DNA from: Cheilinus undulatus
Lineage: Eukaryota > Chordata > Actinopteri > Labriformes > Labridae
DNA: 64,000 nt
Assembly (NCBI RefSeq): GCF_018320785.1
Contig: NC_054869.1
Coordinates: forward strand, 31,784,289-31,848,288
Direction of reading: 5' to 3'
Under the pieces are notes generated by a model. It was not told the origin of the DNA. It saw nothing but the letters and a program-made list of their open reading frames with translations, and did not search any database. Shown here piece after piece: positions 55,320 through 64,000 of this stretch. Both the position numbers and the translations under genes were made by a program. Within the stretch, counting starts at the first letter, position 1. Every line of letters begins with the position of its first letter.

Positions 55320-57150
55320 TACTCTTCATCCAGCTACTGTCAAGATCTGATTGGCCAATCAATGAAGAGAGGACTTTTGAAAAATGAGAAGCATTTCCTT
55401 CCACCATTCTATTTGCATCATTTCCTTTGGCCCGGACTCCCTGCATGCACGGGCAGAGTTTCCAGGTTGGTGGTGGTGGTGGGTGTGAGTGATTTCCCTG
55501 AAGCTCTTAATGTGGTTTCTTCCCTGGACGCCTCTGAGGCTACGTAAGTGCTTTGAAAATTGCCAGTTTGCCCAAAACGCTTCCAGTTGCAGTTTGAGGG
55601 GTTGCTTCATTGTTGATTACAGACCACAATTTATTCTAAAGGGTGATAAGAGAGAATGTTTATGTGACTGCTGCTATCCTTACATCATTCAGGATAACAG
55701 AGGACATGAGAAAGATAGAGGCATGTGTGACAGGAGTCAGAGATGAAGTGAAGCAGGGCTCAACATGACACTCTTGCAGGTTTCAGGAAAGAAAGAATTC
55801 TATCATTAATAAAACATCCATTAGAAGAGTCTGTCTTCAGGATTCAAGGAGTAGCTAGAAGTGTGATGCTTGAGAAAGATTTATAAAAAATATTGTGTTC
55901 TGATTTTTTTTAATCACTGTACAAAACCATAGGAAGTATGTTAAACTCTTTTAAAAATGATCATATTAGTTAAAATAATGACACACTTAAAGCATAGTTT
56001 ATAAAGGGGTCTTTAGGTAAAAACAATTTCGTCTAAGCATATTCTGTTAGGATTTTATCAGTGGAAATAGTTAAAAATGATGTTAATGTCAGGCAAAAAT
56101 GTAACCTGTTGTTTCATCTGGGTCCTTGAGGGTTCAGCTTAGATAGAAGTAGGGGGGGCTTTGAGAAGAAAAGGTTGGGAGCCAATGAATTACAGGGTGG
56201 TAAAACATTCTAATTCAACATTTTCAAATAAATGAAATAAGAATTAAATGTAATTTGCAAAACTATGTTGTTAAGAGGTCTTTATTAGGATGTACGCATT
56301 GACAGTGAAAAATATTGGTCTGAGTGATGTCAAAACTCTGTCTCAAATAACTTTGAGTCAGCTTAGAGGTGAGTCTTAAGCCTAATGAGAATGAAAACAA
56401 ATGGGTTATAAAACAATTCAACCCTTGTCCAATGTGTGCCTATAATGGTATGACCTGTTCTGACCAAAATTATTTCTTGAACCAGACTGCAAATATGTTA
56501 ATCTCTGCTGTAAATATTGGGATTTTAACATGAAGTGTGAAAGTGACTTCTGTTGTTTTTGCAGCCACCTCCAAGTGGACTTTACAGGAACTGCAGGGTT
56601 TTTTTTGGTCTTGTGTTTTCTGCACTTTGCTTTGGCTTCATTTTCCACCATGGAGGTAACATACGGAGCAAAGACGACACAACCTTGCAATCTATTTAGC
56701 AAATTAATGCAGTGACAATTCTCCTGAGGAATGCTTGGCAGGAAAAGCACTTGCACTGGTGTGTTTGCATGCTAATGTTTGCACTGTTGCTCTGAATAAA
56801 AGCTGTATCTGAGGCAGAAATACAACAAAAAAAGACTTTATATATAGTATTAGCACAGCATTGCTTTTTATTTTATATCCTTTTCCAGTGAATCTGGAAT
56901 GTTCAAAATGAACCAGAATGACTTCAGTAGAAAAAATATTGATCTAAACTCTTTAAAAGTGAACTCTGAAATAAATAACTTAAATAGATGAACAAAATAT
57001 AAATAAAGTACATATCAAGTTAGTTTCCCAGCAGGTATGGAGTCTTCAGCTCATGGATTTTAAATAAAAGTGTATTTGTTTGTCGATGTTGTTTGCATAT
57101 ATGGGTCCAGTGTTTATCATTCAGTAAAACCAGTGGCTTTATAAAGTGTG
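55320..57150. other. Spacer between epgn and mthfd2l
   Basis: Includes the epgn promoter side (TATTTAAG at about 55313-55320 on minus), a diverged copy of the GGTTGGGAACC repeat at 56105-56190, and the probable mthfd2l 3' UTR (about 56870-57153). No exon recognised. Confidence 0.4.
56867..56872 (-). promoter_or_regulatory. Poly(A) signal candidate of mthfd2l
   Basis: AATAAA on minus about 280 bases beyond the stop codon. Confidence 0.4.
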
Positions 57151-57153
57151 AGT

Positions 57154-60100
57154 TCAATGCATCAGTGCGTTTCTGGCAGCAGTTACAGTGTTCCTCATCA
57201 GCATGGCAACCGTCATCGGACCCACGCCTCCGGGAACGGGTGTGATGAATCCTGCTTTCTGCTTCACTCCTACAACAAAAATAAACCATGTTAGTGTACA
57301 ATGGTTTTATTTTAACAACAAGACCTAAGAGTAACAGTTCAATCTCTGTATGACCTCCTATCCCTGTGGAAGAACATGAAATTCAGTCATTTGAGAAGAA
57401 CACCTAGTATGGTATTCCATATCTATTACCTGTATTGCAGTTTCTGATTATGAGTGATTGCCCTATGGATGTTTTTACGTTTTGTGGTTTGTTCTTGTGT
57501 TAAGCTGTCTTATATTTCAACTGTATACACACTGATGCTTTTACCAAAGGTTCCTAGAAGATAGAGTTATTTGAATTGAAGTAAAAGGTATGTTAAAGTC
57601 TGTATTCTAACTGCCATGATAAATGACATAAAGGCCAAAGACCCATTCATTATTAACAAATAATGCTGCAGACACCTCCCTTTCAAGAGAAAAATGATTA
57701 AAAGTTTATTTACCCTCGAAGTCCACGTCACCGATGAGTCGGAGTTTGCCCGTTTTATGATCCTTAATGCGGTTAATCCCCACGTCAATGACTGCTGCTC
57801 CATCTTTCACCATATCTGCTGTGATCAGCCCGGGAACACCTATACACAGGAAAGACATGAGGTCCAGAGCATGTTTCTGGTTGGTTTGGGCTTCCTCAGC
57901 ACAACTAGCTCCAAGTGTGTGTCAACTTAATTTAATCAACTTTATTTAAAACTTGTTAAACACACAACATGATATAACTTAGATCATAAAGCAAGACACT
58001 ACAAAAAGGTGAGGTAATAAAACGATCATACACCTCAAGATCACATTTTTTTCTGATGATTCTGTGATTTACAGGTACATTCTCAAAAAACAGACAAAAT
58101 CATAAACGCACCGATCAGTGAACTGTGTTTAAAAGACAAAATGATTATTTAGCCTCTGACAGGACATCTTATATAATCTAGAGCTGGCACAGATATTGCT
58201 TTTATCGTCAACAAATGAACAGCCAGCAGACTTGTTAATGTGTTATTTTAGGGAAATAGAACAATATTTGATATGACAAAAACACATGACATAATGCTCT
58301 TGTTAGCTAGCTAATGGATCATCTTTTAGCTGCTGACTGGATGTAATTATATAGCAATCAAACACATCAATAGCAAAAAAAAAAGTCAAACAGGATTTGA
58401 GGTGATTTCGTTGTTTAATCAGAATACTGAAACTTATAAAACAGTCATATGATTAGCTGCATTTTCATCCTTATTAAGATGTGAAAATGTGAAATAAAAT
58501 TGGTTCAGTGATCTCCTAGGATTGCAATTAGAGCAACCATACAATCGAATCCAATCTGATTAAAATAGCCCGAAAAAACCCAATTCATTCTTAGGATACA
58601 GCACCGCTCATGGACAGCAAATAGACATCAGAGCAACTCAGTGAGATGATAACCTCTAAACTAAACACCGAGATTTATTTCAGTTACAAGTTAATCAACA
58701 ATCAATATCTCAAGACACAATATTACCAAAACACCCAAACCAAACTTCAAAGAGACATGAAAACAGCTTTTAACAGTTGTATATTAGATGGCTGAGGTTC
58801 ACTTCTTACACTGATCAGTGGATATAAACCTGCAGTTTTTATTTCCAAAAATGAAACCTTACATTCTGACAAAGAGAAAGTGCTGGTGCCCTTCCCTGAA
58901 ACCTACTATGAGTCATAATCAAGGAAAGCCATTCATTACAAAATAAAGAATGGTAAAGCCTACCCTTAGGGGAAATAAACCTTTAATGTCTTTCAACAGA
59001 CACTGCTGCCCTGGAATTGATCGTCTCACATTCCAGTTAGCACATTTCACTATTGCTATTATATGAAGCAGTAACTTCCGACTGCAGTTCGGGCAGATTT
59101 ACAGGAAAAACACATTTTAACATAGCTGATGATTAAGACTGATTAAAAATCGCTATCATGTCGGGGTTGGGCTTTATGTTTTAAGCATGACAACAGCCCA
59201 ACCTGACAGACAAACAGTTTCAGAACCTGTCAGCCCTAAAAATGGATGTTTTATGCTAAATGTAGTGTAGAGAGTAAACTGTGATCTGTGACGCCTCATG
59301 ACTTCTGAACAGAAAGCCTTGCGTGTTTGATTGCTCTTTCTGCTCTCTACAATCAGTTCAGTCAGTTATGTTGACCTATAAGGACAGAGCGCTCTGCAGG
59401 CGCAAAAGTCACAAGGGTAAACAAACCAAATGTTGAGGTAAAAGAAGAGTGATGAAGTTGGTGCTGCAAGATGAAACACATTTTTTAAGCTCCATCAATG
59501 CCACCTCTGCCTCAATGATGTGTGGTCAGGCATCAGGGGACTACAATGACAGACTGAGGAAAAGACATGTTCACAACAGCTCAGGCATGTAGCTGCCATT
59601 GGCATTAGCACCAACCAGTGTATCATTCATCATAATGCCTGGAAAGACAAAAATAAAGTTTAGGTTGTTTGTAGTCACACAACACAGATGATGCGAGAAT
59701 GTCAGATAGGGGGTTAAGAAGTGAAGAACACTGGTTAGGTAACAACGGAAACAGAGGAAAGTTAAACCTCTAAGTGGACCTGTTTCAACAGGTGTCAGCA
59801 GAAAATGTCTACATACACTGAGTATGATCCCTGCACTTTACAAATTAAGTGATCTTTCCTAGAAGTTAAAAGATTTCCCTGGCATGGAGATGATCAACAT
59901 CGCGTTTTACTTTGTCCTGCAGACTTCCACACATCCAAAGTATTGTACTGTGGTAAGAGGCTAGCTGCACCTCCCTCTTTTTGGTATAACAGTACTTTTA
60001 ATTGAAATGGTGTTAAACTATTAACCAAATAAATATTGCGGGGTAGGCAACCAAGTGATGATGTGTTGTTCAAGAACGAGCCTGCTCCACAAAACGGCTC

Positions 60101-61771
60101 TTTAGTGTGAACCACAGCAGCTGGTTTCCATTTGAGAACAAGTCTCATTCCTCCTCAATATGTAATACATGTTGAAAAAGCCAAACTGGTAGAAAAGGAG
60201 GGGCCATTCGGGAGCAAAATGACCAACTCTTACTGCTGAGTTGAGCCAAATGATCTGGCCCTCTAAAAAGAGACTGATTTCCTGTTGCAATGAGTGAGGC
60301 TGTACAGACATCAGCTGTAGAAAAATGGGCAAGATCATGACAAACTGTACTGAACCAAACCGGACCTCCAAATGGAAACAGACTGACTGTACATGAGTGA
60401 TGTCTGAGTCCACTTTAGTCCACTTTGAAACCTTCTGTAAACAACCTGTTGGACAGTAAAAACATGTTTGTTTTTAGTCTTCTTCCAGACCAGCCCCCTC
60501 TAAGCTCTTGTTTGGATTTTTTAACCCTGACAATTTTACTACAAAGATAGATTAAGTCATAACTGATTCTGTCATAACAGGATTCATCCTCTATTGTAAA
60601 TCTTACAGAAAGACACTAAAGACTTGTGTTGGAAAAGCAGGAACGTTTCAGGATTGTTTTCTAACTGAAGAAATCTAATGGATCATCCAAATTCAATTAC
60701 ATTCAATTTCTTCTGTCAACTCTCTGCTTTTTATTACTTTGCTGATTATAATCTCTCTGTCTGCTTAGTCCACTTAGTACTGTCTAATGGAAAATCTTCT
60801 ACTGCTCTCTTTCAACTTGCAAATGCCCCTAAGTAACTTCAGTCATTATGCATTAGAATAATTTGACCCAGTTTCACTCCTCACAACAGATCTGGTAGTG
60901 AAGACAAAAACTCTCGTGATCATAGGCATAGCATGGACGTCATAAACACTGAAAGTATGATTGGCAAAATAACTGAAACCATGAGTGAGACACTGTAGCC
61001 CTAAGGCAGAAGGAAGCCTATTTAAAACTAGACTAACTAAAAGGCTTGGGTATGTCACTTTGATTATCAGTGCTTGTACTGAAAACACAGCTGGACCAAA
61101 AGAAGAGCAAGCAAAGAGAAAAAATGGTTTGGTTCATGCAAAACTCAGAAAATATCTCACAAGATGCCTGAGTGAGGGATGTGATTCTAATTCTCATGAA
61201 AGGCACTATCGCTACTTGTATTATAAACTATGTTCATTGGTGTGTGAACGCATGTTGATAAGGGATGCACAATATTTTCTGCATGATATGGGTATCGGCA
61301 GATACATACTAGCTTAAAAAGTGAAACATCTGTATCTGCAGATATGAAAATTTCTGCCAATTTTTACAACTGATATTTGTCTATACAATTCTGCCTATAT
61401 CAGCTGTAAATACTGGCTGTACAGACAAATAGATTAGTGGTGTTTTGGACTGGACCAACAGACCTATGTCAGCTGAAGTCTTGTACAGATATCAGCTGAC
61501 ATAGGTCCTCATCCTCATTCCTTACACTTTTAAGTGTGTTTTAAGGACTGGAATTTGGCAATCTGTTCACCCTCAAACTGTACATTGTGTGTCTTACGGA
61601 CAGAAGCTCAGGTCTGAACTACATTTTTAAATAACCACTATCTTGCATCCTTAGAGTTAATGGTATAAGTATACATACCTGCAGCTGCAATGATGATATC
61701 TGCCAGGCTGGTCAGCTCCTTCAGCTGCTCTCTTGGTGTACATCTGTGGGCTATGGTCACTGTGGCATCAC
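57154..61771 (-). CDS. mthfd2l: Mitochondrial methylenetetrahydrofolate dehydrogenase/cyclohydrolase 2-like, last three exons (5' part outside the window)
   Basis: Exons 61771-61679, 57839-57714 and 57269-57154 (stop TGA) join in phase, giving about 110 C-terminal residues. The words [55 protein letters not shown] and [14 protein letters not shown] are the NAD(P)-binding C-terminal half of the FolD family; exon borders fall where they do in MTHFD2/MTHFD2L. Family role: oxidation of 5,10-methylene-THF and hydrolysis of the methenyl form in mitochondria. The neighbourhood (epgn, ereg, areg) says mthfd2l rather than mthfd2. The exon before DATV, with the GRSKNVGMP motif, was not found up to 64000, so it lies further on. 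The intron at 57840-61678 holds a candidate alternative last exon. Confidence 0.9.
59571..59638 (-). other. Candidate alternative terminal exon of mthfd2l
   Basis: On minus, a strong acceptor (CTTTATTTTTGTCTTTCCAG) precedes 22 open codons and TGA. Spliced to the exon ending at 61679 the phase fits, and the protein would end [20 protein letters not shown] followed by LL. I do not recognise this peptide. It would truncate the enzyme before its last conserved part. Confidence 0.25.
61461..61507. repeat. Perfect inverted repeat
   Basis: Arms GACCTATGTCAGCTGA (61461-61476) and its exact reverse complement (61492-61507), with a 15-base loop. Confidence 0.85.
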
Positions 61772-62188
61772 CTGAGAGGAAATGGAACATTTTGTAAACA
61801 CACAGGCACAAAGAATCATAGAGTTGTCTGTTCCTGTAAAAACAAGAACATTTTCAGGTTATTTCTCCCTGATGCTTCTGTCTCTTAATATCATCTATGT
61901 AGCTTAAAGCAGTAAATATAAAGAACAAAACAGCTCTATGACCTAAGTGAAACTTTTAGACATTAATTACACTGTGAAGCAACAATGTATGTGAAAGCTG
62001 CTGAATGACAGGAGGACACTTTTACAGGGTTTTCGGAGGCGTACCTTGCCTCAAGACACTGCCTGTGCTTGCATCAGAAAATCAATCGCACTTTTAAGAA
62101 AGATAACACTAATATTTAGAGGAAAAAAGAAAAAGAATCCTATTACACAATAAAATTATTGAATACAGACTGTCAGTCAGGTATGTAC

Positions 62189-62259
62189 CTGAGGCATGCT
62201 GTCTTTTAACACTGGAATTTCCTTCACACCCATTCTTATATGCTCCACGTCAAACAGTC
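62189..62259 (-). other. Candidate unassigned exon
   Basis: On minus, TTTTTGTCCAAACAG precedes 71 bases that are open in one frame only (LFDVEHIRMGVKEIPVLKDS then MPQ), ending in CAG|GTACAT. Phase in is 1 and phase out is 0, which does not fit the next mthfd2l exon. I do not recognise it; it could be a cryptic or pseudo-exon. Confidence 0.2.
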
Positions 62260-63209
62260 CTGTTTGGACAAAAATTAAATGTAATGCCAAAAAGGAATGG
62301 ATAAAACCAAAACTCTTAAGAAAGCCTTTTTAAAGAATTAAAATTGGAGCTAATGATGACACCAACTTTTTTTATGTGTTTGATTTATGTGTCCGAGTCA
62401 GCTCAAGAGGTTACAGCAGCTAATCAATCACCCTATAACAAAAGAAAATAAGCATACTCCAGTGTTAATACATTTTAAGAGTTTGGAAAAATACCAGTTC
62501 ACTGATTTAGCCAAGACATTCATTTCATAACATGGCAACAGCCTTAAGAAATTACAAACAAAGCTCTATTCACCTCCATCATATTAAACTGGGAGAAGAT
62601 TCAAAGGAGGATCTGTCATCACAACTTCAATTTTAACTTGACCTGTGTTTCAACCTAGAGAAAATACATTAATACACAAAAATATCTGTGTAAAGATTGT
62701 GGTAGTTGATGTTTTTTACTTGTTCATTTTATTCCGCTTGTGAAAGACATTCACTTCATAATCTATATCCAAGCATTGGTACACCCTGCACAATGCCACA
62801 TGCAGCTCATGGTGGGGTCATCGTTCCTGATTTAGTCATTAATTTCACCATAAGTCATATCAACTTGAGAAAATAAATCCTGAGAATTAACTGGAACATG
62901 TGAGGGCATCCTGCATAATAACAAGTGAAGTGTGACCAGGAGAAGTTTAGTGAAGTGGGACGAAGAGGAAGGTGAGAGGAAGGTAAGAATTAAAGAGAAC
63001 AAAGGGCAAGTCAGAGCACAACAAACCTTCAGGTCACATTCCTAACAGGAGTCTTATGTGTGTGTGTTGTGTGTGTGTTGTGGTTGGAAGGAAGAAAAAA
63101 AAGCAGAACCAACCCAAAAAATAAACTTTAAGTTGGAGGTAAGTCAATTTTTTAGGTGAAGAAAAGATCTGTGCCACTACTATAAAAGGTTTTCAATTCA
63201 TCAGCAGCA

Positions 63210-63790
63210 ATAATAGTTTTGGATTTTTCATTAGTTTCTATTATTATTTCGTTTTCACTTTCTGTGTTTAATTTCAGTTTAGTTTTTATTAGTTCTGACA
63301 GCTGGTTTTGTTAGTTTAGTTTTAATTTTGTAAAAATGCTTTGTTTTAGTTTAGTATTTTATTAGTTTTAGTTTTTTATGGATAGATCTTGGGGCTGAGT
63401 GAGTATCATACATTTGAAAAAACCTATCAAAACAGGCTAATCTTTACTTATAATTTATTTATTAATGAAGATGTTTGAGTTCAACTACAGACATAAAACT
63501 ACCACTATGTGAAGTCTTAACCAATCAGATCAGGCAATTTTACACTCTCCAGACTTGGGTGAAGGTGCCAGTCAGGATGGTTGTGTCAAAGACTAAAACT
63601 AAAGATATTTTGTCTCCATTTTAATTTTATTTTAGTTACGCACTATACAATTTTAGCGCAATATACAATGTTAGTTTTTTTTTTTTTGGTAAAGCTTAGA
63701 TTTCTTTAAGTTTCAGTTAACTAAATTGATTTTTGAATTTTAGTTTTAGTTATCTATTTAGTTTTAGTTCACTAAAATAACTTTGATCAG
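63210..63790. repeat. TTTTAGTTT-rich repeat
   Basis: Many TTTTAGTTTAGTTTT-like units in two blocks (63270-63380 and 63600-63785), ending AGTTCACTAAAATAACTTTG. This is a common fish repeat type; a related end is at 38995-39088. Confidence 0.55.
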
Positions 63791-64000
63791 CAGTGTAACC
63801 AGGTCATCCTGTGCAAATTCAGGTTAAATCCTATACAGGTTTAAGCCCGTGTTTCAAACTAGAGCCCAGAGTTGTGGCCTTAAATAAAATGTGATTATTT
63901 TCACACTAAATCTGTTTCACAAATTTAACTGATTTTCATTCCTGCTAAAAGAAATACCAATAAAAAAGAAATGACTCAAAATGTATTTTGCTCGTATTTC

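Larger units (their letters stand above)
57840..61678. other. Long mthfd2l intron
   Basis: 3.8 kb, AT-rich. Contents recognised: a candidate terminal exon (59571-59638), a TATCGGCAGATAC-type hAT remnant around 61290-61400, and a perfect 16-bp inverted repeat at 61461-61507. Other reading frames have no support. Confidence 0.4.
61772..64000. other. mthfd2l intron continuing past the window
   Basis: No upstream mthfd2l exon was found. There is a GT run at 63058-63080, a candidate micro-exon at 62189-62259, and a TTTTAGTTT-rich repeat at 63210-63790. Confidence 0.4.

Noticed and set aside
56418-56756. 112-codon minus-strand frame between epgn and mthfd2l
   Set aside because: Basic, low-complexity peptide without homolog pattern; lies in probable repeat DNA.
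60985-61317. 110-codon plus-strand frame in the mthfd2l intron
   Set aside because: No family motif, and it ends in a hAT-like repeat; likely chance.
1-64000. CRISPR arrays, operons, prokaryotic promoters, rRNA or intact tRNA genes
   Set aside because: None present; spaced direct repeats are minisatellites or transposon ends and the only tRNA-like piece is a SINE head.

Overview
The window reads as a teleost fish nuclear chromosome. It has AT-rich intergenic DNA, short exons with canonical GT-AG introns, many Tc1/mariner fossils with TA target sites, Harbinger- and hAT-like MITEs, an RTE-type LINE, tRNA-derived SINE pieces and fish-style microsatellites. No prokaryotic or viral gene layout is present.

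Layout. 1-1080 is the broken coding part of a multicopy transposon-like gene (minus strand). 2061-2755 holds the last three exons of a type I membrane receptor-like gene with one fibronectin-III domain (plus). 4297-8740 carries two dead Tc1/mariner elements and a pyrimidine minisatellite. 9855-14285 is a complete five-exon granzyme A-like serine protease (plus); its large second intron is filled with mobile DNA. 14.3-20.5 kb is intergenic apart from one dead Tc1/mariner copy.

The core of the window is a run of four minus-strand genes. In order of increasing coordinate they are areg-like (20.8-26.7 kb), ereg-like (37.3-49.0 kb), epgn-like (51.7-55.2 kb) and the 3' end of mthfd2l (57.2-61.8 kb, continuing past the window). 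Each EGF-family gene has the same five-exon plan: signal peptide, propeptide, first half of the EGF fold, second half of the EGF fold plus membrane span, and a short cytoplasmic tail. The EGF fold is split between cysteines 4 and 5 in all three. I rebuilt all splice phases by hand and they join without gaps, except in the last ereg exon, where a run of nine G (nine C in the transcript) puts the recognisable tail one base out of frame. The order mthfd2l-epgn-ereg-areg matches the known human 4q13 arrangement; no betacellulin gene is seen here.

Functionally, the three ligands are membrane precursors for ErbB-family receptors, released by shedding. mthfd2l is a mitochondrial folate enzyme and gzma a cytotoxic-granule protease; both are neighbours rather than pathway partners of the ligands. 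The most useful second looks are the ereg homopolymer, a forced second-AG acceptor in areg, a GC-AG intron in epgn, two unexplained phase-consistent candidate exons near mthfd2l, a TTAA-flanked element inside gzma, and a LINE inserted in a Tc1 copy with a visible 14-bp target duplication.
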